Source: Brassica napus
Lineage: Eukaryota > Streptophyta > Magnoliopsida > Brassicales > Brassicaceae
Assembly: GCF_020379485.1 (NCBI RefSeq)
Contig: NC_063448.1
Coordinates: 50,229,218-50,293,217 of the forward strand
DNA: 64,000 nt
Direction: 5' to 3'
Shown here: positions 21,070-33,596 of the stretch, in pieces
How positions within the stretch are numbered: the stretch's first letter is position 1
How the letters are laid out: the number at the start of each line of letters is the position of its first letter
Notes under the pieces: generated by a model
Databases searched by the model: none
Told to the model about the DNA's origin: nothing
Seen by the model: only the letters and a program-made list of their open reading frames with translations
Position numbers and translations under genes: made by a program

Positions 21070-23774
21070 AGAGAAGCGTCGATATTTCCAACCACGTGTT
21101 TGTAGCTGCAGAATATTCATTCTAGGTCAAAAGTTCAAACTCAAGATTTTACTTTACCTACAAGCAAAATTTAAATATGTTGTGGGTTTAGCGAGAAAAG
21201 GTTTCTAAACTATATCATCATAAAATGACTCCTTTTTTTATCATCTGAATTTGACTAGATCCATTTTTTGTGTGTATTAGTTAGTATAATTGTAACGTCA
21301 CCATAATCAAGTGACGTAGTTGCATTCGTGGGATTTCCTTAATACTATTCGTTGATTTTCTTATTAAAAAATTTCCATGTTTATCAATTCTGAAGAAGCC
21401 CGATGTTGTTTTTTTTTTCCAATAAAATGCGATTTGATGAAATTTCCTTCTTCCTTTCGTGGCGACCCACAGAATACTACGGCTATTCAACGAAAAGTGT
21501 TTTGGTGGGTCAATAAAAACAAAAAAAATCATGGAATTAATAAGCATATACAATATAGAGTGTTATCATTTGTATTTTAATCCTTATGTAACGAGGCAAC
21601 GGAACATTCAAGCTTTGCATCTAGCGACACTTTATTACATAACTTTTTTTTTGGGTCAAGCTTTATCTATGTACCACACAATATACATTGAAATACACCA
21701 CATAATACATGCATATGTACACTTTCTCTTGAAAATTAGATTGATAGCGACTTGCCTCCTTATATGTCCTTCTAAGTTCTAACACACCAAACATATCAAC
21801 TCTATTATCGGAATACACCTCTATTCAGCAACATCTTAGTCAAATTGTACGCCGTCATTTAGTTTCTAATTTTTATTTTATTTAGTTTCTAATTTTTATT
21901 TCTTTTAAAAAAAAAATTGGAATTACAAAAATGTTTAGTATCGAGTTTTTCATTTTGTAAGTAAAATATGATATAAAAAATAAAAAAGAACTAGTATTCA
22001 ATCCAAAAAAGGAAAAACTAGTTTTCACTCAACGAAATAAAAAAAGAAGAAGAAATGCTTACTTTATAAAATACTAAAAAAAGGAAAAATGTGGATAAAT
22101 TTATAAAATATTAAAATATATGATGATGATGTGTCAATTTTGGGTGCATCAATTGCGCTTACCTGGTGTTATGAAGCTTACCTGGTTTTATGAAAATGAA
22201 GAAATGCTTACTTTATAGTTTATATATATATAGTACGGCGTCTGTTTTTTATTAAAAAAATTATATAATGAAAATAACGGGTATGATTGGTAAGTATTAG
22301 AGAGATTGAGAATAAATTAAATGGAGAAAATGAAAATAAATTTAATGGAGTAACTCTGAGAAAAAGATAATATAAATAAAATAAAAAACAGAGCAAATCA
22401 AAGCCAGCAATAACAGTGTAGTTCACTGATAAACTAGAACGGTACATTTACCTTTATTTAAACAGTATCCAGGGTAAAACTAACAACATTTGTTTTCGCT
22501 TGACTAACAAGTTCTTAGCTGAACTGAGGGTAAATAGTTTTTTTCGCAAAATATTTTTCAGTACTATTACTGCTATACAATCACACCCAGCATACTTAGA
22601 CGTAATGAAACCATTTTCAATTATTCATATGATATATTAGAAAATAATATACTTTGACGTAAACAAACTCAGACCGTACATAAGATATCGGTAAGCTCGC
22701 CACATGTAGAGAGTTCGCACCAAACCACGACGCTGATGTTAACTTTCAAGTACCACACCGTACCTAACATGGGGGCAACCGTATCTTTTGACGGTATTCA
22801 AAAATTATGAGACTTTTTAATGTCTGCAAGAATCTTTAGATCTGTGAAATACTAGTAATTGTAGGCAATTAACTTCATTAACTTAAGAGGGAGCAATAAT
22901 ATTATAATCGTTTAAAATATGGTTGATCTAATCTAACTATAAAGTTTATTGGTCCACCAATTAAATGCATTCAATGATTATGTCTTTATTAGTAGTAATA
23001 ATACCCAACTTGTAATACATGTACAAGTTGGCTGAACTTTCTATTATTGAAACCATTTGCAAGTAAAAAAAAATAATCTTACAAGAAACTCTACTCAAAT
23101 TATAAACAACACATAGTAATCTAGTGTTGCCGTTTACAATCAAAGAGATATGCTAGGATGAATAAATAGTTAATTAGTACAGTAGTAAATGTTTACATGG
23201 TAGTAGCATGATGTAATAAAGTCAAAGGATGAGAGTGATAGCGTAAGTTGTAACAGCCAGAGGCCAGCTGGGAAGCACAAGGGCGAATTAAATAATGCCA
23301 GTGAGGATTCTCTACAAGCGTAAAATCGTTCAATATTAATATTTAGTCGTAAAACTCCAAGAGAAGAGACGCGGTGTTGGTTTCAGTAAAAGAGAAAAGT
23401 GCACCGACGCGACGACAAGTAGGAGTGAAGCGAACTACCTACGTTTCCATGCACCGTTCCGTACTCTATTATTTGCTCACCTTTTCCCGAGAGAGTACGG
23501 CCACTTTTTGCTTTGTTGACCTTTATTGGTTTCATAGTCACATGTTGACTGGCTCGTTCCAAAAACACGTCTACAGTCTCCAATGCTCTTCTGTCTCAAC
23601 GGGTGGAATGGATATGTTTATTACCAATGGTTGAGTCTGAAGAAAGTCATAAGTAAAAGTTGAATGTGATAATAATGAAAATGTTATTAGACGGTAGAAG
23701 AATAACGACGAAGGCGTAAACCCAAGGGGCGAATTAGTTCTGGACTTGCCATCCAATACTTTGTTACTCATCCC
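21070..23774. other. Intergenic DNA upstream of IQM2, no gene seen
   Basis: The sequence is AT-rich with short open frames that show no family signature. A short repeated phrase (GAAGAAATGCTTACTTTATA) occurs near 22050 and 22198. The stretch at 23370-23640 is less AT-rich but gives no recognisable protein. Confidence 0.4.
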
Positions 23775-24410
23775 TAGGCCTGGGCATAATATCTGTAACC
23801 CGAAATCCGAACCGAACCCGAACCGAAAAATCCGATCCGTATCCGGTCCGAAATGTAAAAAATATCTGAATGGGTCTTGCAAGGTGGTACAAAACATATC
23901 CGAACCCGAAGTGTTATTAACCGAACCCGAACGGGTAACCCAAAAAACCGAAAAAATCGAAAAAACCGAAAAGATATCCGAAGAAACCGACTCGAATGTT
24001 CAAAATATTATACAATATAATTATATGAAACATGAATATATACTTCAAATATTCAATTTCATATTTATTTTGATATGTTATCTAACAATAAGTATTTAAA
24101 ATATAAATAACTACCTTAAATACTTAATTATATATAAATAAATATATATTTTTTATGTTTTACTTTTAAATTTTAGATTTTATTTCGGGTATATCCGAAG
24201 CGATCCAATATAACCTGAATCTGAATGATATATGATTACTGTATGGGTTCTATGATGTGATACAAAACCGATCTGAACCCGATGTGTTATATCCGAACCC
24301 GATCCGCACTTGCAAATTTACTAGAATGGAACCTACAAAGTGTTATAAAAAAAACCGAAATCCAAAAAATCCGATCCGAACACCAACGGGTATCCGAACG
24401 TCCCGGCCTA
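23775..24410. mobile_element. Non-autonomous hAT-like element 1
   Basis: The ends TAGGCCTGGGCA and (inverted) TAGGCCGGGACG are flanked by an 8-bp duplication CTCATCCC at 23767-23774 and 24411-24418, the hAT signature. Both subterminal regions are packed with CCGAACCCGA/ATCCGATCCG words, as in hAT transposase-binding regions. There is no transposase; the middle is AT-rich. Confidence 0.8.
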
Positions 24411-25616
24411 CTCATCCCTCTATGATCTATGTACCGCTTCCACAATAATTGTTCATAGACATTTATGACTTTATTGCTTAAAAGATGTTACGTTTATACT
24501 TTATATATTGATGTGTTTAGATAACTAGCAAATAATTTTATTTTTACTGTATTTCTATACATCGTAATCGTAATCTTAAATATTAATTCACGTTGACATC
24601 TTCTACCTTGTTATCAATACCACTTTGAATTGACGAAGATCAGTTTGTAAATATTAATCTATGTTGACCCTTTCACACGGTTTTACTTGTATTTTACTTA
24701 TGATTTTCTTCCATCGCCACTAGCAATTTTGAATTATTACTACAATTTTGATTTTAGTTGAGTTATTACTAGATAGTGTAATTGCCCATGGAGAAAATGT
24801 CAATTTGTTGTTTTCATCGTTCTCTGAAAGCAATTTCGCTTTTTAAAATCAAGGTTTATGGATGCTACAAATCTTGTTTTTGTAAGGCTAGATAAAAGTT
24901 GGTCTAATAGTTTTGAACAGCTAGTTAAAGAATTTAACCGAAAAAGAACAGTCAGTTAAAGAAAGAACATATTAACAAATTAATACGTTATCGTAATTTT
25001 CACAAATATTTATTTAAACAATAGATTTCCAGGCAAGAATTGAATATTGGACTAAGCGAAAACAAAAGAAAATTGAATTAAATGAAACTTTAGAACTGCC
25101 CATTATTGTGTCGAGGTGGTAGAACTTAACACATATAAGACAATAAATATTGTCATCCATCGACATCATCACTTATATCATGGACGTCCATTTCAATATA
25201 GGACCAAAACTTATGGTTATATCCTAATTAATGTATTGTTCCATTCGTCATATCTCGTTTTGGAAGTATATGTTATAACTTATATATAGCAATACATTTC
25301 TTTTGTTTGTTGCCAAGTACATGAATATATAGTTTTGAGTACGCAATTTGTATCACCTAGAGGCCCAGCTTTATAAGTTATCTTTTACAATCATTTTGAA
25401 GCTATCTCTAACGGCCTAAAACATTTATTAGTCAATTTTATGTGATCTAAACAATAAAAACTACTACGACTATTATCACTAACTAATAGGATTACACAAA
25501 ATTACTGACAATATAGCTACAGAAAAATAAGAAAATGGTGATGCTGCATGTTATTTATCATCCACGAAACCTATTTATTTTTTTAGAAAAAACTAGTATG
25601 AAGCTAGAGAATTGGT
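24411..25616. other. Intergenic DNA, no gene seen
   Basis: AT-rich sequence without long open frames or recognised repeat ends. Confidence 0.4.
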
Positions 25617-25931
25617 CAATTACTTCATGTTTCAGAACTTGAACCACAAGCTGGTCTAACAAAACTAAAAAAAAAAAAACTAAAATACTCATAAAATAAG
25701 CTTGAAACTTGAATAGTAGTATATGAAGTCAAAATTATGGTCAACTCAACTAAGATGATTACGGTCGAGTCAACTAAGATGATTTTTTTAATAAAAAAAG
25801 TGAAAATGATTTAAATATTTAAAGTAACAATGGTCTTTTGAATTATTAGTTTTACATGGACGAGTCCTTTTTTCTAGCTACCGGAAATAATCAAGCCACG
25901 AAGACATCAAGACATTGGTGTTACGTATGGT

Positions 25932-26484
25932 TAGGCCTGGAACTTATTATCCGAGATTCGGATTCGATCCGAGATCCGCTCCGGATCCGCTCCGAAAATA
26001 GGATATCCGGGGTGCCCGGATCCGAATCCGGATAGTAAAATCTTAGATCCGTGCAAACCGAATCTAGATCCGGATATCTTAATTTTTAGGTCCGGATATT
26101 TGGATCCGGATCCGGATTTTTAAAATACATTAAATTTTTAAATTTTATTAATATTTATATTTGATATATTAATATTTATATATGAATTAATCTTATAATA
26201 TTATATTTTAGTTTTTACAATATTATAAACATATATAAATATATTTATAAATATTTAATTTATGTATTATATTAAAAAAATTAGTATTTTTTGTTAAAAA
26301 ATTATTTTTAATTATTTTGACGGATCCGGATCCGGATCCGGATATCCGCGGATAATAGAATATCGAGACAGATATCCGGAAACCACCAATCCGGATCCGG
26401 ATATTAAATCCACGGATCCGACAGATCCGGATCCGGATCCGGATACCCTAAATTTCCCGGATATCCGGATCCGTCCCAGGGCTA
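25932..26484. mobile_element. Non-autonomous hAT-like element 2
   Basis: The ends TAGGCCTGGAAC and (inverted) TAGCCCTGGGAC are flanked by the 8-bp duplication CGTATGGT (25924-25931, 26485-26492). Copy B has the uninterrupted site (CTTATGGT, 53154-53161). Both ends carry dense GGATCCGGATAT words. It is related in structure to the element at 23775, but with GGATCCGGA instead of CCGAACCC words. Confidence 0.85.
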
Positions 26485-27220
26485 CGTATGGTGATGATCA
26501 CCAGACCAAAAAGTAGTTATTTATACTATTAAAATTCAAATTGTACATATTATTACGTAATTATTGGATAATCATAATTATAATCAATGAAACATCTTAG
26601 TTATTATAGGTACGACTATGCATCAACCATGCCTTTCAATTCAAAAACCACAAGGTGATCAGATCTAGAAGAAGATGATCTGCATCCAAAAATTGATTAA
26701 GAAACTTGGTTTGCTTAAGGACCACACTATCTATGAAGCCAATATATAAGTATCTAACACTACTAAAAGCCCGATATCATGGCATTCTAAGGTGTCCACG
26801 TAGGACAGTTAATTAGAGCCAATCCCACAGCTTGGTTACTCCACGTCACCATCGTATTTGTGTATTTTCATTAGAGAAATACGATGTGTTTGGGTCATAC
26901 AAACCAATCCGAGTTAGTGGGCTTTTTAAAATATTTTAAGCCCAGTCCATCACCAACAACTCTCCAAAGTCGTATCGTTTCTTTCCTCTCCGCCGACTGT
27001 CGTATCTTCTTCTTCTCTTGCCTTTCCCCTTCCACCTCTTTCGTTACTCTTCTCCAGATCCTTCAGATCCGTTTCACCACTATCTGATCTAATCAATCCT
27101 CTTACTGAACTTAATCAATGGATTCCTTTCACCTTCCTCTTCGTTTCTCTATTTATAAATCTCTTTTCATAGTTTATATTTCCATTAAAATCCATAAGAT
27201 TCTCTCAAGTAACTATCTCG

Positions 27221-27535
27221 ATGGAATCCAAAGGCAACTCTACAGTCTCCAGCGATCAGAAGACCAACGAGAAGACGTTCGCTTCCTCCGCGACTATGAA
27301 GCCACACGGGAAGTCTACTGCTGCCTCGGCGATTGCGGCGAAACCTAACGGCAAGAGTGATAAGAAGACCAACGAGAAGACGTTTGCTTCCTTCGCGTCT
27401 ATGAAGCCACACGGGAAGTTTACTGCTGCCTCGGCGATTGCGGCGAAACCTAACGGCAAGAGTGATGTTCCATCTGACATTCCGAAGAAGCAAAAATCTG
27501 ATGTTGCTCTCTCCTCCGCGCATGGCGACCGATAG
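27221..27535 (+). CDS. Open frame directly upstream of and in frame with the RPA-like gene
   Basis: This 104-codon frame ends in TAG at 27533-27535, immediately before the ATG of the RPA-like gene and in the same frame. It encodes a lysine/alanine-rich peptide with two tandem copies of a 35-residue unit from an exact-period 105-bp duplication (27254-27358, 27359-27463). It is either an N-terminal extension cut off by a single stop or a short upstream frame. No domain is recognised. Confidence 0.4.
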   Translation: MESKGNSTVSSDQKTNEKTFASSATMKPHGKSTAASAIAAKPNGKSDKKTNEKTFASFASMKPHGKFTAASAIAAKPNGKSDVPSDIPKKQKSDVALSSAHGDR

Positions 27536-29876
27536 ATGTTCTTCAGAGATGTTTCATTCAGCCCACACGAAGCGGAGCTGAGGTTTCGTCTGATTCACTT
27601 TTGGGAGGCTCGAAATCTAAACACGAAAGAACTCATCGGACAGGAGATGCTTCTTATTGACGAAGAGGTTCTTCTAAAAATTGTTCTTTGTTAATTTCTA
27701 CTGTTTTAAAATTGGTTGATTGAGATGGTATTTCTGATAATGTCAATTCCAAATGATTTATAGGGAACTGTCATCCAAGGTTTTATTACAGCAGGACGGG
27801 TTGGGATGTATAAGCTGACATCAGGTTCTGTTTATAAACTGAGTAACTTCTTCGGATCCAGAAGCAAAGTCCAGTTTCGGGTTGCTGATCATAGGGCCAC
27901 CATTTCGTTCTCTTGGAACTCTGATTTGAAAGTTCTCGAGAACCATCCGGTCCCAATTCTCGAAGACAGGTTCAGGTTCCATAGGTACGAGGAGTTTCAT
28001 GCCAACTGCGACCGCAGAGTTGATCTTTATGGTAAGCTTTGCTGACTTCTTTTTGGTGTTTATACTTAGATCTTTAGGTTATAATTAATCACCTCCAGTA
28101 ACTACTATTTCAATGCGTTTTGTTACATATTTATGTTTTGGTTAGAATAATTAATCACCTCCAGTAACTACTATTTCAATGAGTTTTTCTTACATATTTA
28201 TAGTAGATATGTGATTTGTGAACAAATGATGAGTTCCTTTTATACCCGTTTGAAATGATATTAGTTGTATAAGTCTGATATCTGGGACCTTTATATATTC
28301 TATTTCAGATTATGTTGGCCACATGAAACTGGTGAATGGGCAGACTATCACTGACCACACTGCTCTTGATGAAGTTGACATAGCAGAGAAGCGGCATCTG
28401 TGTGTTCATGTACAAACACATGAGTAAGTTTGTTTATTTTTTTTTAGACGCAATCTCTGTGTGCTATTTTTAACAAATGGTTTTTATCCTTACACAGCGG
28501 ACCAGTGATGAAGCTCTATCTATGGGACAATGCTGCATCCGAGTTCTGCCAGAAGTTCATATCATATGGACGGACTCCAACCGTTCTTTTGGTCACCACA
28601 GTAAACCCTAAACATCTTGGAGGTTATCATTTTACTTAAAATATTTCAATACAATATGTGATAATATCAATGAAATAATCGTTGCAAGTCTATAGCTTTC
28701 TTCCTTTAATTTTTTTTTGTTGGTAATCAATTTATTTGTTATGATCAGGAACCCTTGCTCTTGCTTCTATGGCATCATCTAGAGTGTTTATGGATACTGA
28801 TGTCCAGCCTACCAAGGATTATCTTGCATGATAGGCATTTCTGTAGTCAGATCATTTTTCATACAGCTTCTGCTTTGTCATTTCATGTGACTTTCTAACA
28901 TATTTTTGTGTTCCTCAATTTCCTCAGGCTGAGCTATAACTTGGACATTGCTAATAAGATTACGGCAGAGGTTGTCACTAAGCCTGAGCCAGTAACACTA
29001 GAGGAACTATACTCTTACATCAAGCAGGAGACTACTAAGGTTCAAAGTTGATCTGTTTTATCATTCATTATGACATGCTTGGGTATTTATGAAGTTTATT
29101 TTTCTCAATTTTGCAGGTTGCTTGGTTTGAGTGCACAACAACTATAGATGATATTGTCCAGAGTTCTTCTTGGTATTATATTTCTTGTGGTGGGTGTAAT
29201 AGTAAGGCAATCAAAGGGCCTACTTCACTGATTTGCAACAATAAGAAGTGTGTGAAAAGGGAGGTCACAGGCGTTCCTCAGTAAGTATTTTAGACAATGT
29301 TTTATCTACTTTTTGTAAGAAATAATAACTAATCATCTTTCATTGCAGATATCTCACGAAGATTGATGTTTATGACAAGAGTGAACAAGCAGTTTTTGCC
29401 ATTCTTGGTGATGTTGGTAAAGAGTTGACTGGGAAGCATGCATCCGAATTGGTTGCCAAATGTTTTGAGGTAATTTCAAGTCTGTCTATGTTGAGCCCCA
29501 TATTGGTCTAACTAAAAATTAATTTATTGAATGTTAGTCAAATGAGGGATTAGGAGCTGACCATCCCGTGCCGGTACCGCAAGCTTTACTTGATACGATA
29601 GGGCACACGCACAAGTTCATTGTCAAAGTCTCAGATCATAATCTAACAGGCAAGACTCAAACCATAACTGTCACAAAGATACTTCCACCAGAAGCTCCAC
29701 TTGCTATAGCACACTTGGAAGAAGGCACTACTCCAGCAGTGTCCGATGATGTTTTGAAGGGTGTAGGTGATGAATCTGGTCCTTCTACAAGCTTTGAGCA
29801 TTCCGCTGGTGATAGGGTTAGAAAATCCTCTGAGAGTCTTGAATCACTTGAAGCAAAGCGTTCCAAGAGTGGCTAA
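27536..29876 (+). CDS. RPA70-like (replication protein A large subunit) Helitron gene, nine exons, one bad donor
   Basis: Exons 27536-27667, 27764-28031, 28309-28423, 28498-28622, 28749-28830, 28928-29039, 29117-29280, 29349-29469 and 29538-29876 join in one frame of 485 codons. The protein has N-terminal OB-fold/DUF223-type sequence (ELRFRLIHFWEARN) and further OB-fold regions. A zinc-ribbon follows (CGGC...CNNKKC), as in the RPA1 C-terminal DNA-binding domain. RPA binds single-stranded DNA; Brassicaceae Helitrons often carry such genes, presumably for rolling-circle transposition. The donor after exon 5 is AT (TG|ATAGGC) instead of GT, and reading through would hit TGA at once. The full protein is therefore probably not made. 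All other introns are GT...AG. Intron 2 has a 66-bp tandem duplication. Confidence 0.75.
28081..28201 (+). repeat. 66-bp tandem duplication in an RPA-like gene intron
   Basis: The phrase starting ATAATTAATCACCTCCAGTA begins at 28081 and again at 28147, with a few differences towards the end of each copy. Confidence 0.8.
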
Positions 29877-30940
29877 TAAAGCCTCAGCCTATCCTCTTAT
29901 GCAGTGATTGTGTGTTGCTGCAGTTTAAGTAATGGTCTTATGTGGCTAATAAGTTTTAAGTACTGGTTTTGTTTATTAAGTTATTGTGCTTTGTTTCTTT
30001 CATATTCAAACTTTGTCTTTGCAGCATCTGAACTATCTTTGTTAAAACTTTTTTGGTTATCCTTATGTTTGCTACTCCTTTTTGTTAAACATTTTAGTAT
30101 TGATGTATCTGATGCTTTATATTTTTAGGTTCGATATTTAAATTGGGTCATGTGGACTTTATTTCCTGCTCTATTTGTTCTTTGCAATACTACCCAAATG
30201 GAACCTGGTTTGCCTGATCCTGATACAAAGCATTTTATTTGAAAATGTGAGGTTAAGATTGCTAATATTTACACATTTATACACGAATATTGCCTCTTAC
30301 ACTTTAGGAAATTAGCTACAATTACGTGTCTGATATATTATTTATCAACACAAAATCAATCAACCTAAGTAATTCTATTAACCTTATTATTTTCAACGCC
30401 TCCCTCTGCACAAACGCTTCTCACCAATTCGCGACTGCTCACAACAGGTACTCATACAATAATATTTGGTCAGTCTCAGATTACTCAGCCTTGTGTTGAT
30501 TGGTTTCACAGTAATATATGGCTTTTGATTAATTTACCATGTTCTGCTCTTAATCTATGTGGTGAAGCTTTGAGTTTCATTCGATTTTGCTCTCTTTTTA
30601 AAATATGAAAAGCTTGGTCTTGCTCTGTTTTGGTCATTCATTAACATTCTGAGATGTTTAGTTTAACCAGAGTGTAGTGATTTTGACGAAATCTTATAAA
30701 GCTCTGCTGTGTTTTTAGTGGTGGAAATTTAAAAAAAAACATAGTTAGCTTATGTTTAATCAAGCTCTCCCAAAAACTCATCATTGTTTTGCGTATGAAA
30801 TAAACTTAAACAATCCATCTCTCAAAAAAAAAACCCATCATTCTTTGGATACGTCGAAAAACGTACACGTTTTCAAAGTAAACCTAATACATATACCTAA
30901 TTTGTAATAGGTTGGTTGCGAGGATCGCCGACTCAACAGA
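29877..30940. other. Helitron interior between the two RPA-like genes
   Basis: No protein gene is seen. The segment near 30395-30450 ends in ACAACAG|GTACTC and could be a non-coding first exon of the downstream RPA-like pseudogene. The remainder is T-rich. Confidence 0.3.
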
Positions 30941-33596
30941 ATGGATAGCCCACTCTCTGACCGGCCCATAGAATATGCAGGTAAATATATAATCTTCTGC
31001 CTGTTTCACTGAGAAAAATAATAAAAATTTCAAGGGTCCAGCAATTGGTTTGTTTTTCTTTTTATGCGGTTTCAGTTTTTTTTTTGTTCAAGGCTCAAGG
31101 TAACAATATACACATTTAAACTGTATATAGAATGATATGGCAAAATATAGCAAATCGTTAGTCTACTATATGAACTATAATTTATATTTACGGTGCAAAA
31201 GAGTATATTTTCGAAAATACTTTTGTAACTATTTCTAAATTTTTAATTTTTAATTTATTAGTGTTATTTTTATTTAATAAAATTTTAAACTTCAGTCCCA
31301 ATTCCCCGCCCTTATCTCTATACCCTAAGGTTTGTATTAGTTAGCAATAAAGGTATAAATGTATATTTACCTCTTTAATGAAACATTTTGGTCATTATTT
31401 TACCTCTTTGATCTTCCTGAAACATATATACATATCTATGACAACAACCAACGAAAATGTAAATAAGAAAATTAATCATAATTTTAATATATTTAAAATA
31501 AAAAATATTATTGTTGAATTCAGAGAAATATATGATAAAAATAAAATAAAAATAAGTATTTTTTTATATTTTTAGATTATGTGTTTGCTAATTCGAACTT
31601 TCTAAAAAAAAATTTCCAAATTTGTTTTTACTAATTTTTTTTCCAAATTTTCTGTTCGAAATTCGAAAATACTTTTTGAAACTTTTTTAAAAAAATTTAT
31701 TTTCAATTTATTAATATTATTTTTATTAGTAACATTTTAAACTTCAATACCAATATTATAGCATATCTAAAATCACATTTCTAATTAGAGTAGGGGTAAT
31801 TCTCCTAATAGATCATTCTCAAGTTTTAGTCACAAAAATAAACCACATGAATGTAAATGACCAAAATGTTTCATTTAATAAGTAAAAAGATCCTAATACC
31901 AAATTACAGTGTCTGACTCCAAATTACCCAAATTAATATAATAATATATTAAATTAATTTTTTTAAAAAAATTTAGTAAAGTCTCAAGCATATGAATATT
32001 TTTTTTTTTTAAATTAAATTTTAGTATTGAATTAATAATTTATTTTTCCTTTGTTGATATGTAGAGGTATTTGTTGTTAAATTTTATTTTAAACATGTTA
32101 TATCTCTTAAGATATGCAGTTACAATGTGATTATTTTAAAACAAATATTTATATAATTAAGATATAATTATATTTTTTCTTATATTATTATTTGTCTTAT
32201 ATATAGGGTTAACTAACTATTTTTTTAGAAACAAAAAAACTCAATATAATAATTTTAATTTTTTATTAAAAAGAAAAATTAATTTGTTTCTAATCTCAAG
32301 ATCATATCTGTAAAATACTATTTATATATTTTTTGCTGTAACTATAAAATATTATAGACAAGTACATATATGCATGGTACACTTATTTTTCTGAGTTAAT
32401 TTTGAAAATATATCCATGTGTGTAATAGTAATAGTTGGAATACATGTATCTTATTATAATTTATAGTTTCTTTTGTAATTTATAGTGACATCTCACATGC
32501 AACACATTCCTCAACAAATTCACCAACTTCAAGAAGGGATTTCAGTGCGTCCTATCACGGTATGTATAAGAAGTGTTTGGGACATCAGAAAACACCAAAC
32601 AAATAATACTCAAATTTGCATCGGCTTCATGTGCTACGACCACCACGTAAGCCTTTAATTAAATTTAGCATATACATATATATGTATTTCCCAATCCAAC
32701 ATATTTGATTTAAACTACTCACTATTTACTTCAATGGCTCGGCACAACAAAATTTGTTCACTTTCAGGGACAACTATTAGAAGGTCGGCTCACCGGAAAC
32801 ATTCAGCCAAATGACCCAGAAAATATGGCCGAGGGAGACATATATGAGTTTTCAGGGTTTTCTGTCATACATAATTCACGACATCGAAAACTCACCCAAC
32901 TGCCGTATTACATTCAGATTGACTAAAAGACAATAGCTTCGAAAGTTCTAGACATCGGTCCAATATTTCCAGTTCACACTTTCTCTCCTCGGAATTACAA
33001 AAATCTATTGCACTTAGTCACTACACCCACCTACTTACAAGGTAAGTAAGTCATCCCAATATTAATTAAACAAACATGGATTTTTATTCTAACTCAAAAT
33101 CAATGTGCAGATGTTGTCGGGTAGATACTCATAATACAAAAAACAAATCCGTACTACCCAGAAATCAATACTGATGCCACGATTGGTTTACGGCTAAACA
33201 TGTAAGTCTAACACAATAGCTAAAAACGAAATCATAATCCTCTTCATACATAAACTTCTATCTCAGGTCGACAATGGTCAAACTCATATTGTACGACAAG
33301 CAAGCAACAGATTTTAGCATCTTACAAAGCAAGAAGAATATGAAATTTAAAGTTGTCATCATCACAAGCATAATTCCTAAACTTTTCCAAGGTACATAAT
33401 TTTTTTAAACACATCAAGAAATAATACATATCTAAATATATTTTTTTATCAACAGAATAATAATATCTAATATTTTCCAGGCAAATTACTACTCAGTTCA
33501 TCACCAACAACAAATTTCTACTTCAACAAATCAATTGATTACATAAAGCATTTCAAATGGCGAATAAGAGATCATTCAAAAGCATGCAACAAATAA
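30941..33596 (+). pseudogene. Second RPA-like gene, disabled by stops
   Basis: Exons 30941-30980, 32486-32646, 32768-33041, 33111-33201, 33267-33391 and 33481-33596 have GT...AG borders and consistent phases. They read as an OB-fold/DUF223 protein, with GQLLEGRLTGNIQP and FSGFSVIHNSRHRKL in exon 3 and VKLILYDKQATDFSILQ in exon 5. In-frame TAA in exon 3 (after YIQID, about 32924) and TAG in exon 4 (after DVVG) break it. Intron 1 is unusually long (about 1.5 kb, AT-rich). It is shorter than the first RPA-like gene and lacks the zinc-ribbon. Confidence 0.7.

Noticed and set aside
26300..26460. A satellite made of GGATCCGGAT repeats
   Set aside because: The words are confined to the two ends of an element with 8-bp target duplications, so they are hAT-like subterminal repeats.
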